This document shows positions 1-9,905 of a DNA stretch of 64,000 nucleotides, one piece after another. Each line of letters opens with the position of its first letter. Position 1 is the stretch's first letter. Origin of the DNA: Ralstonia sp. RRA (lineage in GTDB: Bacteria; Pseudomonadota; Gammaproteobacteria; Burkholderiales; Burkholderiaceae); NCBI RefSeq assembly GCF_037023145.1, contig NZ_CP146091.1, positions 2,108,001 through 2,172,000 of the forward strand, read 5' to 3'. A program made the position numbers and the translations under genes. The notes under the pieces were generated by a model. The model was not told the DNA's origin, made no database searches, and saw only the letters and a program-made list of their open reading frames with translations.

Positions 1-188
1 GGATTGAGATAGCCGAAGTTCGGGAAACCGGCGGGATATTTGAGATCGCCGTATTCCGCATAACCATGCGCCGCCCAGGCCGGTGCCACGCAGAAGGTCG
101 CCACCAGGCAGGCCAGTGCTGCGAGGCGTTGTCGATGTCGTCGCCAGTTCGGCTGATGTATCGCTGCAAGTACGCCCATTGCGCTCAT
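1..188 (-). CDS. YejA-like oligopeptide ABC transporter substrate-binding protein, N-terminal part only
   Basis: Only the first 62 or so codons lie in the window; the gene runs off the left edge. The translation has an Arg-rich N-terminus, a hydrophobic stretch (LAALACLVATFCVA) and an AWA-A type signal peptidase site. The mature protein starts with AHGYAEYGDLKYPAGFPNF, the hallmark opening of YejA-type family 5 solute-binding proteins. Such proteins capture oligopeptides in the periplasm and pass them to a YejBEF-type permease. I chose ATG at 188; a second in-frame ATG lies at 179. The permease genes should follow beyond the left edge. The family call rests on this short opening motif, so the exact ligand is unknown. 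Confidence 0.7.
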   Translation of the reverse strand, partial: MSAMGVLAAIHQPNWRRHRQRLAALACLVATFCVAPAWAAHGYAEYGDLKYPAGFPNFGYLN

Positions 189-495
189 TGCGCCCCTAGC
201 CCCCGTTGTCCCTGCATGCGCTGATCCAGATCGATCACTGTATGAAAACCTGTTTCAGACAATTCTAACGCCCTCTTTGCGCTTTCCCGTCAATTCTGGC
301 CCAAGGATCGTCCCGCATTGACAAGGCTGACCCGGCAACGAATGCAGCACATGCAGCGGCACCCAAAAGCGCAGGCGCCCAGCGCTTTCCGGTATGATCG
401 CGCCGACCCTAATTGCCTCGTGCCCCGGATACCGCTGCTGAGTGACCGCAGTGACATACGGGGGCGACGTTGCCCCACATTTGTACGGAGAAACC
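189..495. other. Divergent intergenic region between yejA-like gene and fabI
   Basis: These 307 bases separate two divergent genes. On the minus strand, TTGACG (293-288) and TAGAAT (267-262) could form the yejA-like promoter, but the 20-base spacer is long. On the plus strand, TATGAT (393-398) is a candidate -10 for fabI without a good -35. I see no convincing small gene or RNA. Confidence 0.35.
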
Positions 496-1290
496 ATGGG
501 ATTCCTCGCTGGCAAGCGCATTCTGATTACCGGCCTTCTGTCCAACCGCTCGATCGCCTACGGCATCGCCAACGCCTGCAAGCGCGAAGGCGCTGAACTG
601 GCCTTCACCTACGTCGGTGAACGCTTCAAGGACCGCATTACCGAATTCGCCAACGAGTTCGACAGCAAGCTGGTGTTCGACTGCGACGTCGGCAGCGATG
701 AGCAGATCGCCAAGGTGTTCGAAGACCTCGGCCAACACTGGGGCCACTTCGACGGCTTGGTGCACTCGATCGGCTTTGCGCCGCGCGAAGCGATTGCCGG
801 CAACTTCATCGATGGCCTGTCGCGCGAGTCGTTCCGCATCGCGCACGACATCTCGGCATACAGCTTCCCGGCACTGGCCAAGGCTGCGCTGCCGATGCTG
901 TCGCCCAACGCCTCGCTGCTCGCCCTGACCTACCTGGGCGCTGAGCGCATCGTCCCGAACTACAACACGATGGGGCTGGCCAAGGCCTCGCTGGAAGCCG
1001 GCGTGCGTTACCTGGCCGGCGCGCTGGGTCCGAAGGGCATTCGTGCCAACGGCATCTCGGCCGGCCCCATCAAGACGCTGGCCGCCTCGGGCATCAAGGA
1101 TTTCGGCAAGCTGCTGAAGTACATGGAAGACGTGGCCCCGCTGCGCCGTAACGTCACCATCGAAGAAGTCGGCAACGTGGCTGCGTTCCTGCTGTCGGAC
1201 CTCGCCAGCGGCGTGACCGGCGAGATCACCTATGTCGACTGCGGCTTCAACGTAACCGCGGGTGTGCCGGAGAGCGTCGGCCAAGGCTGA
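496..1290 (+). CDS. fabI: Enoyl-[acyl-carrier-protein] reductase (NADH)
   Basis: This enzyme reduces trans-2-enoyl-ACP to acyl-ACP in the last step of each fatty acid elongation cycle, in the cytoplasm. The 264-residue protein matches E. coli FabI (262 residues) almost throughout. It has the atypical short-chain dehydrogenase nucleotide motif near the N-terminus ([13 protein letters not shown]), the HSIGFAP segment that contains the Gly linked to triclosan and diazaborine resistance in E. coli, and the catalytic YLGAER-PNYN-MGLAK block with Tyr near 146 and 156 and Lys near 163. ATG at 496 gives the conserved MGFLxGKRIL start; upstream in-frame codons add nothing conserved. It is monocistronic, ending at a strong hairpin terminator. 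Confidence 0.97.
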   Translation: MGFLAGKRILITGLLSNRSIAYGIANACKREGAELAFTYVGERFKDRITEFANEFDSKLVFDCDVGSDEQIAKVFEDLGQHWGHFDGLVHSIGFAPREAIAGNFIDGLSRESFRIAHDISAYSFPALAKAALPMLSPNASLLALTYLGAERIVPNYNTMGLAKASLEAGVRYLAGALGPKGIRANGISAGPIKTLAASGIKDFGKLLKYMEDVAPLRRNVTIEEVGNVAAFLLSDLASGVTGEITYVDCGFNVTAGVPESVGQG

Positions 1291-1361
1291 TGCACCGATG
1301 CGTGTGTGCGCCATCTTCGGGTGGCGCACGCATGTGTAGTCCATCAAGGCAGCAGACAAAG

Positions 1362-1397
1362 AAAAAGCCCGCATGGCGCAAACCATGCGGGCTTTTT
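1362..1397 (+). terminator. Rho-independent terminator after fabI (bidirectional)
   Basis: A perfect 15-base-pair stem (AAAAAGCCCGCATGG with its complement) closes a 6-base loop and ends in five T. The A-run on the other side lets it also stop transcripts coming from tRNA-Ser on the minus strand. Confidence 0.93.
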
Positions 1398-1479
1398 GAC
1401 GTGCAGTGCAATGCGAGCCGTCACGTCATCTCGACTCGCATCCGCCTGTTGTGTGCGCTTCCCGCGAGAAGCGCCAAAC

Positions 1480-1573
1480 TGGCGGAGACGGAGGGATTCG
1501 AACCCTCGATCCAGGTTTTGGCCCGGATGCTCCCTTAGCAGGGGAGTGCCTTCGACCTCTCGGCCACGTCTCC
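1480..1573 (-). tRNA. tRNA-Ser(GCU)
   Basis: The 94-base gene on the minus strand folds as a class II tRNA: acceptor GGAGACG pairs with CGTCTCC, the discriminator is G, and CCA is encoded. The anticodon loop CTGCTAA gives anticodon GCU (Ser codons AGC/AGU), the variable arm is long, and the T-loop is TTCGAAT. It lies between lysC and fabI and has its own promoter. Confidence 0.97.
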
Positions 1574-1615
1574 CAAACTTGCGTCACACGAAGGAGCCCG
1601 TGCAACGAAGCGCGT

Positions 1616-1644
1616 ATTCTAGCCACTTCACCCCACCCGGTCAA
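1616..1644 (-). promoter_or_regulatory. Sigma-70 promoter of tRNA-Ser
   Basis: On the minus strand, TTGACC (1644-1639) and TAGAAT (1621-1616) are separated by exactly 17 bases. The expected start near 1609 lies about 35 bases before the tRNA. Confidence 0.75.
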
Positions 1645-1711
1645 CGACAACCGCATGACACGCGGTGAGAATCTGTGGCTTCAGGTCGCCACCCGGTACT
1701 GGCCCAGCCGA

Positions 1712-2962
1712 TTACGCCTGGTCCAGCTCGAACACCTTGTGGAGCGCGCGCACGGCCAGCTCCATGTACTTCTCGTCGATCAGCACCGAGATCTTGATTT
1801 CCGAGGTGGAGATCATCTGGATGTTGATGCCCTCTTCCGACAGCGTGCGGAACATCTTGCTGGCGATGCCCACGTGCGAGCGCATGCCCACACCCACCAC
1901 CGACACCTTCGACACCTTCGGGTCGCCCGACACGCTGGCGGCGCCGATATGGCCCTTCACGCTGTCGTTCAGGATCGCCAGGGCGCGCTGGTATTCGCCG
2001 CGCGGCACGGTGAAGGTGAAGTCCGTCTTACCTTCCACCGACTGGTTCTGGATGATCATGTCGACGTCGATGTTGGCGTCGGCGACCGGACCCAGGATCT
2101 GATACGCGATGCCGGGCTTGTCCGGCACACCGATCACGGTGATCTTGGCTTCGTCGCGGGCAAAGGCGATGCCGGAAATGGCGGCGGCTTCCATGTTCGA
2201 ATCTTCCTCAAAAGTAATCAGCGTGCCCGAGTTCATCTCGACGTCGAGCGGCATCAGCGGGTCGGTCAGCGACGACAGCACGCGGGTCTTCACGCGGTAC
2301 TTGCCGGCAAACTCCACCGAGCGAATCTGCAGCACCTTCGAGCCGAGGCTGGCCATTTCCAGCATCTCTTCGAAGGTGATCTTGTCCAGGCGGCGGGCGT
2401 CGTCCACCACGCGCGGGTCGGTCGTGTACACGCCGTCGACATCGGTGTAGATCAGGCACTCGTCGGCTTCGAGCGCGGCGGCAACCGCCACGGCCGACGT
2501 ATCCGAGCCACCACGGCCCAGCGTCGTGATATGGCCTTCGCCGTCGATGCCCTGGAAGCCCGTAATGACGACCACGCGGCCAGCGTCGAGATCGGCGCGC
2601 ACGCGCTCGTCATCGATCGACTGGATGCGTGCCTTGGTGTAGGCGGAATCGGTCTTCACCGGCACTTGCCAGCCGGTGTAGCTGCGGGCGTCGATGCCTT
2701 CGGCATGCAGCGCGATGGCCAACAGGCCCACGCTCACCTGCTCGCCAGTCGAGGCAATCATGTCGAGTTCACGCGGGTCAGGTTGGGCCGAAATCTCTTT
2801 GGCCATACCCAGCAGGCGGTTGGTTTCGCCGGACATGGCCGATGGAACGACCACGATCTGGTGACCGGCACGATGCCACTTGGCAACGCGCTTGGCGACA
2901 TTCTTGATGCGTTCAACTGAACCCATCGAGGTGCCACCGTACTTGTGAACGATGAGAGCCAT
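1712..2962 (-). CDS. lysC: Aspartate kinase
   Basis: Aspartokinase phosphorylates aspartate, the first committed step to lysine, threonine, methionine and diaminopimelate. The 416-residue protein starts with the signature KYGGTS (residues 7-12), then has the kinase domain with the [10 protein letters not shown] loop near 148-158. Two ACT domains fill roughly 265-416, the usual site of allosteric feedback by lysine and/or threonine. ATG at 2962 ([10 protein letters not shown]) is the family start. An in-frame ATG at 2194 has a good Shine-Dalgarno and could give a separate ACT-only chain of 160 residues, as described for Bacillus and Corynebacterium lysC. It is the last protein gene of the minus-strand run from cysS, 106 bases after tilS. 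Confidence 0.97.
   Translation of the reverse strand: MALIVHKYGGTSMGSVERIKNVAKRVAKWHRAGHQIVVVPSAMSGETNRLLGMAKEISAQPDPRELDMIASTGEQVSVGLLAIALHAEGIDARSYTGWQVPVKTDSAYTKARIQSIDDERVRADLDAGRVVVITGFQGIDGEGHITTLGRGGSDTSAVAVAAALEADECLIYTDVDGVYTTDPRVVDDARRLDKITFEEMLEMASLGSKVLQIRSVEFAGKYRVKTRVLSSLTDPLMPLDVEMNSGTLITFEEDSNMEAAAISGIAFARDEAKITVIGVPDKPGIAYQILGPVADANIDVDMIIQNQSVEGKTDFTFTVPRGEYQRALAILNDSVKGHIGAASVSGDPKVSKVSVVGVGMRSHVGIASKMFRTLSEEGINIQMISTSEIKISVLIDEKYMELAVRALHKVFELDQA
2192..2209 (-). promoter_or_regulatory. Possible internal start site in lysC (beta subunit)
   Basis: The minus strand reads GAGGAAGA (2209-2202), seven bases, then ATG (2194-2192), in frame with lysC and just before the ACT domains. 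It resembles the internal start that makes the aspartokinase beta subunit in some bacteria, but the bases also encode Glu-Glu-Asp, so chance is possible. Confidence 0.35.
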
Positions 2963-3068
2963 CTTGGAAAGATCGAGAGGAGGCGGAACGGTGCAAAAGC
3001 TTTTGAAAATACAGCAATTTGCATCGATCGGCAAGAAATTGGCCGGTGAAGCCCGGTGAAGATGTGTG

Positions 3069-4487
3069 TCAGGACGCACCCTTGGCGGTCGCAAGCCAGG
3101 CGATCCGCCAGCCGGGGCCGCAGGCCGCAACCGTCCGGTCCATGCCTAGGCCAGCGGCAAACACCAACGCATCGCCCGCGTAGAGCAACGGCAAACGCTG
3201 GCGCTCCCAGGCGGGAATACCAGCTTCTTGATAGGCCTGCTTGAGCGCGCGCGACGGCCCGCCAGGGCGCAGCACAATGCGCTCGCCACCACTGCGAGGG
3301 GCCAGGGACAGTGGCGCTTGCAAGGTTTGCGCCGCAACGCCGTCTGCTGCCACGGGTGAAAACACCAGCGCCCCACCCCACTCCGCAACATTTACGCGTT
3401 GATCGGTCCGCCGCATTGGATCGAACTGCCCAGCACCAATTGCAACAAGCGCTGGCATGGCCCCACCACCAACAACGGACTCAATCCATGCAGCCCCGCG
3501 ATAGCGCCTGACCTGCCCCACCGGCAACGCAATGCACAGTGCGCCGTCGTCGCGCGCGTCAATCAATTGCGTGCGCAGATCCTCGAGGCGGCCCGTGGAC
3601 AGCGCACGCATACCCGCTTGGGCCAGCCATGCACGGAGCACCGCGCGCTGGCGCGGCGCAGATAGCGCAGCCAATGCCACCACATCGAGTTCACCCGTCG
3701 AAGCGATCTGCACCAGATCCGCCTGCGCAATCTCGTTGATCAACGCCGCAGCATCCGCCAGATGTGCCGCACTGCGCGCAAGCGCTTCACGATAGGCCGG
3801 AAAATGCCCCGCCATGCCGGCCAGCAATGGCCGCAACGCGTTGCGTGCGTACCGCGCATCTTCGTTGGAAGGATCGTCGACCCATTCGAGCGCGTTGGCT
3901 TGTGCGTATTGCTCGATATCAGCGCGTTGCACATCCAGCCATGGACGCAGCAACGTCACACCGCCAGCGCGGCTCACCGGCATGGCTGAAAGGCCTTCGA
4001 GACCTGCGCCACGCATCAGTTGCAGCAAGACAGTCTCGGCCTGATCGTCCTGGTGATGTGCAGTGAGCAGAATCGTCGCACCGGTCTGCACACACAGGTC
4101 GGCCAATGCGATATAGCGGGCCTCGCGCGCCGCCTCTTCCACGCCCCGCCCCGCTTCGGCGGCAACACTCACACGGCGCGCATGGAATTCAACGCCCGCG
4201 GCTTGGGCCATGCGAGCACAGGCGGACTCCCACGCATCGGCATCCGCTTGCAGGCCATGGTGAATATGCAAGGCGACGAGGCGCACACGCACGCCGGCAT
4301 CGCGCCACGCGGCGCACGCGTGCAGCAGCGCTGCGGAGTCACGCCCGCCTGACAGGGCCACCGCCACGGTCGGCACTCCGCCCTCGCCAGAAACAACAAA
4401 GGCCGCACACGCGGCAATGCGTTGTGCGACCTTGTCGACCAGCGGGGCAGACGAATCAGCGCGCTTCGATTTCCTTGAACTTGCCAT
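3069..4487 (-). CDS. tilS: tRNA(Ile)-lysidine synthase
   Basis: TilS attaches lysine to C34 of the CAU-anticodon tRNA-Ile, so that it reads AUA and is charged with isoleucine. The 472-residue protein carries the PP-loop ATP pyrophosphatase motif SGGRDS at residues 46-51, followed by the N-type domain with [20 protein letters not shown] and LRPWL segments, and the TilS middle and C-terminal domains ([11 protein letters not shown]). The ATG at 4487 lies 32 bases inside the end of accA, so the two genes overlap and are probably translated together. The N-terminal 35 residues before the PP-loop domain are Lys/Arg/Ser-rich and poorly conserved, so a later start cannot be excluded. Confidence 0.95.
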   Translation of the reverse strand: MASSRKSKRADSSAPLVDKVAQRIAACAAFVVSGEGGVPTVAVALSGGRDSAALLHACAAWRDAGVRVRLVALHIHHGLQADADAWESACARMAQAAGVEFHARRVSVAAEAGRGVEEAAREARYIALADLCVQTGATILLTAHHQDDQAETVLLQLMRGAGLEGLSAMPVSRAGGVTLLRPWLDVQRADIEQYAQANALEWVDDPSNEDARYARNALRPLLAGMAGHFPAYREALARSAAHLADAAALINEIAQADLVQIASTGELDVVALAALSAPRQRAVLRAWLAQAGMRALSTGRLEDLRTQLIDARDDGALCIALPVGQVRRYRGAAWIESVVGGGAMPALVAIGAGQFDPMRRTDQRVNVAEWGGALVFSPVAADGVAAQTLQAPLSLAPRSGGERIVLRPGGPSRALKQAYQEAGIPAWERQRLPLLYAGDALVFAAGLGMDRTVAACGPGWRIAWLATAKGAS

Positions 4488-5424
4488 AGGCCATCAGGCG
4501 CTCGTGACGGCGCGCCTGCAACTCCGACGTCTTCATGCCCTGGAACTGGCGCAGCGATTCGGCCAGTGCACGCTTGAGCATCGAGGCCATGCCCTTCGGA
4601 TCGCGATGCGCACCACCCAGCGGCTCGTTGACGATCTTGTCGATCAGGCCCAGCGCCTTCAGGCGGTGTGCCGTCAGACCCATCGCCTCAGCGGCTTCCG
4701 GCGCCTTCTCGGCAGTCTTCCACAGGATCGACGCGCAGCCTTCCGGCGAGATCACGGCATACGTGGCGAACTGCAGCATGATCACCGAATCGCCCATGGC
4801 GATGGCCAGCGCACCGCCCGAACCGCCTTCACCGATGATGGTGGCGATCAGGGGCACCTTCAGGCCGGCCATGACGAACAGGTTGTGGCCGATGGCTTCC
4901 GACTGGCCGCGCTCTTCAGCGTCAATGCCCGGGAATGCGCCCGGCGTATCGACGAAGGTGAAGATCGGCAGGCCGAACTTGTCGGCGAGTTCCATCAGGC
5001 GCTTGGCCTTGCGGTAACCCTCAGGCTTGGACATGCCGAAGTTGCGCAGCGCGCGCTCCTTCGTGTCTCGGCCCTTCTGGTGACCGATCACCATGCAAGG
5101 CTGGCCGTTGAAACGTGCCAGACCGCCCACGATCGACAGGTCGTCCGCGAAGGTGCGGTCGCCGTGCAGTTCGTGGAAGTCGGTGAAGATTTCGCGGACG
5201 TAATCGAGCGTGTACGGACGCTGCGGGTGCCGGGCGATCTGTGCGACCTGCCAAGGAGTCAGGTTGGCGTACAGATCTTTGGTGAGTTGCTGGCTCTTGG
5301 AGGCCAGGCGGGAGATTTCTTCAGAAATATCGACAGCGGAATCGTCTTGAACGAATCGAAGTTCTTCGATCTTCGATTCAAGTTCTGCGATCGGCTGCTC
5401 GAACTCCAGGAAGGTTGTTTTCAT
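4456..5424 (-). CDS. accA: Acetyl-CoA carboxylase carboxyltransferase subunit alpha
   Basis: AccA is half of the carboxyltransferase that moves the carboxyl group from carboxybiotin to acetyl-CoA, making malonyl-CoA for fatty acid synthesis. The 322-residue protein is close to the E. coli length (319) and keeps the N-terminal helical region ([19 protein letters not shown]), the [20 protein letters not shown] block, and the crotonase-fold oxyanion segment [18 protein letters not shown] at 5424 fits [10 protein letters not shown]. It overlaps tilS downstream by 32 bases. The beta subunit gene accD is not in this window. Confidence 0.97.
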   Translation of the reverse strand: MKTTFLEFEQPIAELESKIEELRFVQDDSAVDISEEISRLASKSQQLTKDLYANLTPWQVAQIARHPQRPYTLDYVREIFTDFHELHGDRTFADDLSIVGGLARFNGQPCMVIGHQKGRDTKERALRNFGMSKPEGYRKAKRLMELADKFGLPIFTFVDTPGAFPGIDAEERGQSEAIGHNLFVMAGLKVPLIATIIGEGGSGGALAIAMGDSVIMLQFATYAVISPEGCASILWKTAEKAPEAAEAMGLTAHRLKALGLIDKIVNEPLGGAHRDPKGMASMLKRALAESLRQFQGMKTSELQARRHERLMAYGKFKEIEAR

Positions 5425-5510
5425 GGATCTTCTGAAAGGCTCTTGAAGGCGCGCATTCTACCGGATTTTGACCGCCGATCGACGCTGCGCGTTTCATCGA
5501 AATTAACAGA

Positions 5511-6395
5511 TCAATAGGTGGTCGCCGTATCAAGGCTGCGCCACATATACCAAGTGGCCACTGTGCGCCACGGTTCCCAGTTAGCAGCCACTTCGCGCGC
5601 CTCGCTGCGAGTGACGGGTTCGCCACTGAAATAATTCTGTGAGATTGCGTTGATGAGCCCGATGTCGTCCAGCGGGAGCACGTTTGGGCGCATCAGGTTG
5701 AACATCAGGAACATCTCCGCCGTCCAGCGGCCGATGCCACGAATCTGCGTCAGCTCGGCGATGACATCCTCATCGTCCATCTCGGCCCACTTGGCGACGT
5801 GCAAAGTGCCGTTGCGGAAGTGGTCGGCAAGGTCAAGGATGTACTCGGCTTTGCGCTTGGACAAGCCGCAGCCCGCCAGCTTCTCTTGGCCGGCTCGCAG
5901 GAACTGTGCGGGCACCAGCTTGGGGCATGTGGCCACCACTCGTTCCCACACGGACTGCGCCGCCTTGACCGAAATCTGCTGGCCAACAATCGACCGCGCC
6001 AGTGTGACGAACGGGTCGCCGCGCGAAGCCAGGTGCGCCGGACCATAGGCGGGAATGATCTTGCGCAGGATGCGGTCGCGTTTCATCAAGTCTGCGCAGG
6101 CCTCCTGCCAATACTCCGGCGGGCCCGAGAGCACCACTTCCGCCGGTACCGGCAGAGGCTCATTGGTGGCAAGCGTTTCAGGCAGCGGCACCTTGGTTAC
6201 GGGCACGCGCTTGGCCGGCGCCTTGACAGCAACCTTGCCGGCCTTGATGGTCGTGCTCTTGGTAACGACCGTCTTGCTTGCCACGCCGTCGACCTTCTTG
6301 GCGACTGCCTTCTTGGCAGCCGGCGCCTTCACAACCGGCGTTTTCTTGGCGACCGTGCTGCTCGTTGCGCTGGCTTTCTTGGCCACCGCGTTCAT
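5511..6395 (-). CDS. DNA-3-methyladenine glycosylase II-like (HhH-GPD) with Lys/Ala-rich N-terminal tail
   Basis: This base-excision repair glycosylase removes alkylated bases. The 294-residue protein has its HhH-GPD core from about residue 93: the IVGQQIS helix (136-142), the helix-hairpin-helix [10 protein letters not shown] (227-236), and the catalytic Asp in LPLDD (243-244). Residues 1-70 are a low-complexity tail of Lys, Ala, Val, Thr and Pro ([14 protein letters not shown]), like histone H1 or AlgP tails, and likely a non-specific DNA grip. ATG at 6395 forms an ATGA overlap with the cysS stop, which favours it over the GTG at 6407. Coupling to cysS suggests co-expression. Confidence 0.9.
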   Translation of the reverse strand: MNAVAKKASATSSTVAKKTPVVKAPAAKKAVAKKVDGVASKTVVTKSTTIKAGKVAVKAPAKRVPVTKVPLPETLATNEPLPVPAEVVLSGPPEYWQEACADLMKRDRILRKIIPAYGPAHLASRGDPFVTLARSIVGQQISVKAAQSVWERVVATCPKLVPAQFLRAGQEKLAGCGLSKRKAEYILDLADHFRNGTLHVAKWAEMDDEDVIAELTQIRGIGRWTAEMFLMFNLMRPNVLPLDDIGLINAISQNYFSGEPVTRSEAREVAANWEPWRTVATWYMWRSLDTATTY

Positions 6396-7783
6396 GCGCG
6401 TCTCCACTCGGTCACGCCACCCGGTTTGTCTTCCAGCACGACGCCGGCAGCCAGCAGATCAGCGCGAATGGCGTCCGCGCGCGCAAAATCACGCGCCGCC
6501 TTGGCGGCACGGCGCTCTTCAATGCGCGCTTCCACGGCGGCAGCATCCAGGCCATCAGCCGTCACGCCGCCCTGCAGGAACACATGCGGATCACGCCCCA
6601 GCAGACCCATCACCCCAGCCAGCGCGGCCAGTTGATTGGCCAACTCCGGCGAGCGCGTCTTGTTCACTTCGCTGGCCAGCTCGAATAGCACCGATACCGC
6701 TACCGGCGTGTTGAAGTCGTCGTTCATCGCGTCACGGAAGCGCTTGCCGTGCGACTCATTCCAATCAGGCCGGGCATCAGCAGCGGCAGGCACGTCCTTG
6801 AGCGCCGTGTACAGGCGCGTGAGCGCATGGCGGGCGTCGTCCAGGTGGGCGTCGCTGTAGTTCAGGTCGCTGCGGTAGTGCGAGCGCAGGATGAAGAAGC
6901 GCACGACTTCAGCGTCGTACACCTTGAGCACGTCGCGGATGGTGAAGAAGTTGCCGAGCGATTTCGACATCTTTTCGTCATTCACGCGCACGAAGCCGTT
7001 GTGCATCCACGTGTTGACGAAGGTCTTTCCAGTCGCACCTTCGGACTGGGCGATCTCGTTTTCGTGGTGCGGGAACTGCAGATCGGCGCCGCCGCCGTGC
7101 AGGTCGAAATGCTCGCCAAGCAGCTCGCAGCTCATGGCCGAGCACTCGATATGCCAGCCCGGACGGCCCTCGCCCCACGGCGAAGCCCAGCGGCTCTCGG
7201 CAGGCTCGTCAACCTTGGCGGATTTCCACAGCACGAAGTCCAGTGGGTCGCGCTTGGCGTCGTTGGTATCGACACGCTCGCCGGCGCGCAGGTCTTCGAG
7301 CGACTTGCCCGAGAGCCTGCCGTAGCTGGGGAACTTGCGCACCGCGTAGTTCACGTCACCGTCGGTCGCCTGATAGGCCAGACCGTTGGTCTGCAGCCTG
7401 CCGATCATGCTCAGCATCTGCGGCACGTACTCGGTGGCGCGCGGCTCGTGGTCGGGGCGCTGCGTACCGAGCGCGGCGAAGTCTTCGTGCATCGCATCGA
7501 TGAAGCGGGTAGTGAGCGAACGCATGGTTTCGCCGTTCTCGACTGCACGCCTGATGATCTTGTCGTCGATGTCGGTGATGTTGCGGACGTACGTGACGTC
7601 GTAGCCCGACGCGCGCAGCCAGCGCTGCACCATGTCGAACACCACTACCACCCGCGCATGCCCGACGTGACAGTAGTCGTACACCGTCATCCCACACACG
7701 TACATGCGCACGCGGCCGGGCTCGATGGGGACGAACGTCTGTTTCTCACGCGCGAGCGTGTTGTAGATCTTGAGTGATTCCAT
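6392..7783 (-). CDS. cysS: Cysteine--tRNA ligase
   Basis: CysRS charges tRNA-Cys with cysteine. The 463-residue protein matches the usual length (461 in E. coli). It shows the first zinc ligand Cys30, the class I HIGH motif as HVGH (39-42), the GWHIECSAM segment with another zinc ligand, [15 protein letters not shown], and KMSKS in [14 protein letters not shown] at 7783 gives [10 protein letters not shown], the conserved start. It is first in the minus-strand run cysS-alkA-accA-tilS-lysC and is divergent from the TPR gene across 259 bases. Confidence 0.97.
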   Translation of the reverse strand: MESLKIYNTLAREKQTFVPIEPGRVRMYVCGMTVYDYCHVGHARVVVVFDMVQRWLRASGYDVTYVRNITDIDDKIIRRAVENGETMRSLTTRFIDAMHEDFAALGTQRPDHEPRATEYVPQMLSMIGRLQTNGLAYQATDGDVNYAVRKFPSYGRLSGKSLEDLRAGERVDTNDAKRDPLDFVLWKSAKVDEPAESRWASPWGEGRPGWHIECSAMSCELLGEHFDLHGGGADLQFPHHENEIAQSEGATGKTFVNTWMHNGFVRVNDEKMSKSLGNFFTIRDVLKVYDAEVVRFFILRSHYRSDLNYSDAHLDDARHALTRLYTALKDVPAAADARPDWNESHGKRFRDAMNDDFNTPVAVSVLFELASEVNKTRSPELANQLAALAGVMGLLGRDPHVFLQGGVTADGLDAAAVEARIEERRAAKAARDFARADAIRADLLAAGVVLEDKPGGVTEWRRA

Positions 7784-8005
7784 GAAGCGGTGTCGGGAGA
7801 TTCGGTGCGCCGCCACGTACTGAGGTACTGGGCTGGATGCCGGCGGGCGCAGAGCGTCGGCTGGCGACGCACTGTAAAGCTAGCGGCATATCTTACCGGA
7901 ACTGCATCAACGGGGGCGGCGGTGCGGGCTGTCAATGCGCCCGGCATGCTCTCCGTCAAGAACCTTTTCCGGTGCGCATTGCCGCTGCTGCGCACAAAGA
8001 CGGTT

Positions 8006-8014
8006 TGTTAGAAT
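8006..8014 (+). promoter_or_regulatory. Extended -10 element before the TPR gene
   Basis: TGTTAGAAT is a TGn-extended -10 box lying 28 bases before the ATG of the TPR gene. I see no good -35, which is usual for extended -10 promoters. Confidence 0.45.
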
Positions 8015-8042
8015 GCGGCGGAGTATAACGGAACCGATTCTC

Positions 8043-8732
8043 ATGAACAGACCGCTGCGAGATCGCGCTGTAGCCCCGCACGCCGCTACCCTGTGCGCTG
8101 CCATCGTGAGCGCCCTGCTTGTCACGTCAGCCGCGCCCGCCCTTGCCCAGACCGCCGGCATTGCCCTGCCGGCCGATCTGACGCCCAGCATCCAGAAGCA
8201 GCCGCAGGTCGCACGCCAGAAGCGCATCGACGACTGGCTGGCCAAGAAGCAATACACCCAGGCGCTGACGGAACTGGACAAGGAGATCACCGAGCAACCC
8301 CGCAATGCTCAGGCCCGCTTCCAGCGCGGCGTGGCGCTTGCCGGCCTGGGTCGTGGTGACGACGCCATCGTTGCGTTCAGCCAGATGACGCAGGATTTCC
8401 CCGAACTGCCCGAGCCGTACATCAATCTGGCCGCGCTCTATGCGGAACGCGGTGAACTGCAGCGCGCCCGCGAAAGCCTCATCATGGCGAGCCGCGTGGC
8501 GCCGGAGAATGCCCAGGCGCAAGCCAACCTCGGCGACGTCTACGTCCGCCTGGCCGCGCAGTCCTATCAGGGTGCGCTCAAGCTCAACCCCAAGAACGCC
8601 ACTGCGCGTGCCCGCCTCGACGCCCTGCCCAATGTGCCTGGCGTACGTCCGGCGGCCGCGCCCGCAAAACCCGCCGCGCCCGCTGTTGTGGTGCCCGCCG
8701 CCAGCGGCGTGAGCGACAAACCGGCCAAGTAA
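8043..8732 (+). CDS. Exported tetratricopeptide repeat protein
   Basis: The 229-residue protein opens with an Arg-containing N-terminus and a hydrophobic signal segment (AAIVSALLVTSAAPALAQ) with an ALA-Q cleavage site, so it should be periplasmic. Residues 55-190 contain TPR-like helices (YTQALTELDKEITEQPRNAQARFQRGVALAGLGRG and two further units), ending in an Ala/Pro-rich tail. TPR proteins act as protein-protein scaffolds; the partner is unknown. ATG at 8043 is the only start that gives a clean signal peptide. It precedes ppiA by 54 bases on the same strand and may be transcribed with the cyclophilin/lpxH group. Confidence 0.85.
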   Translation: MNRPLRDRAVAPHAATLCAAIVSALLVTSAAPALAQTAGIALPADLTPSIQKQPQVARQKRIDDWLAKKQYTQALTELDKEITEQPRNAQARFQRGVALAGLGRGDDAIVAFSQMTQDFPELPEPYINLAALYAERGELQRARESLIMASRVAPENAQAQANLGDVYVRLAAQSYQGALKLNPKNATARARLDALPNVPGVRPAAAPAKPAAPAVVVPAASGVSDKPAK

Positions 8733-8786
8733 CCACAAGAAGCGGCCGATCCCATTTTTCCACCCCCAAGCTCCCTCCCCCTGATC

Positions 8787-9359
8787 ATGCTCCGTATCCG
8801 CTCTCTCTTTGCCGGGCTCGTGTGCGCACTGGCCGTGTCCGCTGCTGCGGCCGCCGCACCGGCACCGCGCGTGCAGTTCAAGACGTCGATGGGCAACTTC
8901 ACCGTCGAGGTCTATCCGGATAAGGCCCCCAAAACGGTCGCCAACTTCCTCCAATACGTGAAGGACGGCTTCTACAAGGGCACGATCTTCCACCGCGTGA
9001 TGGACGGCTTCATGATCCAGGGCGGCGGCTTCACGCCCGACATGAAGCAGAAGGACACCCGAGCGCCGGTCGAGATCGAATCGAAGAACGGCCTGAAGAA
9101 CGACAAGTACACGGTCGCCATGGCACGCACCATGGACCCGAACTCCGCCACCGCGCAGTTCTATGTGAACGTGGTCGACAACAACATGCTGAACTACCCT
9201 GGTCAGGACGGTTACGGCTATACCGTCTTCGGCAAGGTGGTCGACGGCACCGACACCATCGACAAGATCAAGGCGGTGGAAACCACCACCAAGTTCCCGC
9301 ACCAGAATGTGCCCGTGAAGCCGATCCTGATTGAATCGGCCACCGTCGTCTCCAAGTAA
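8787..9359 (+). CDS. ppiA: Periplasmic cyclophilin-type peptidyl-prolyl isomerase
   Basis: This enzyme speeds cis-trans isomerisation of prolyl bonds in exported proteins. The 190-residue protein has a signal peptide (residues 1-25, ending AAAAAAP), then a bacterial cyclophilin domain: VQFKTSMGNFTVEVYPDKAPKTVANFL, the active-site Arg in [32 protein letters not shown], and YTVFGKVVDG. The presence of a signal peptide separates it from the next gene, a cytosolic cyclophilin with about the same core. The pair looks like an old tandem duplication. The spacing to ppiB is 39 bases. Confidence 0.93.
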   Translation: MLRIRSLFAGLVCALAVSAAAAAAPAPRVQFKTSMGNFTVEVYPDKAPKTVANFLQYVKDGFYKGTIFHRVMDGFMIQGGGFTPDMKQKDTRAPVEIESKNGLKNDKYTVAMARTMDPNSATAQFYVNVVDNNMLNYPGQDGYGYTVFGKVVDGTDTIDKIKAVETTTKFPHQNVPVKPILIESATVVSK

Positions 9360-9398
9360 CCCTTTCTGCTTCACCCCAAGGAATTCGAGGAATTCACC

Positions 9399-9905
9399 AT
9401 GACCCAAGTCAAGCTGCACACCAACCACGGCGACATCACCCTGGCCCTGGACGCTGAGAAGGCACCCAAGTCGGTTGCCAACTTCGTCGCCTATGTAAAG
9501 GACGGCCACTACAACGGCACCGTGTTCCACCGCGTCATCAAGGGCTTCATGATCCAGGGTGGCGGTTTTGAGCCGGGCAACGACATGAAGCAAAAGCCCA
9601 CCAAGGCCCCGATCGACAACGAAGCGAACAACGGCCTGAAGAACGAGCGCGGCGCCATTGCCATGGCACGCACCAACGATCCGCACTCGGCCACGGCGCA
9701 ATTCTTCATCAACACGGTCGACAACGACTTCCTGAACCACACCTCGCCGACGCCGCAAGGCTGGGGCTACGCCGTGTTCGGCAAGGTGACCGAAGGCATG
9801 GACGTGGTCGACAAGATCCGCGCTGTGCGCACCGGCAACCGCGGCTTCCATCAGGACGTGCCGATGGAAGACGTGATCATCGAAAGCGCTGAAGTGATCG
9901 AATGA
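9399..9905 (+). CDS. ppiB: Cytosolic cyclophilin-type peptidyl-prolyl isomerase
   Basis: The 168-residue protein is a bare cyclophilin domain without signal peptide (164 residues in E. coli PpiB). It contains [26 protein letters not shown], the catalytic Arg in [32 protein letters not shown] and [11 protein letters not shown] purine-rich Shine-Dalgarno (AAGGAATTCGAGGA) lies before ATG 9399. Its TGA stop overlaps the lpxH ATG (ATGA), so the two are translationally coupled. The ppiB-lpxH pair is common in Burkholderiales. Confidence 0.96.
   Translation: MTQVKLHTNHGDITLALDAEKAPKSVANFVAYVKDGHYNGTVFHRVIKGFMIQGGGFEPGNDMKQKPTKAPIDNEANNGLKNERGAIAMARTNDPHSATAQFFINTVDNDFLNHTSPTPQGWGYAVFGKVTEGMDVVDKIRAVRTGNRGFHQDVPMEDVIIESAEVIE

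Noticed and set aside
409..1386. Long minus-strand open frame across fabI
   Set aside because: It is antisense to a certain gene and encodes an Arg/His/Val-rich product without family resemblance, as expected in high-GC DNA.
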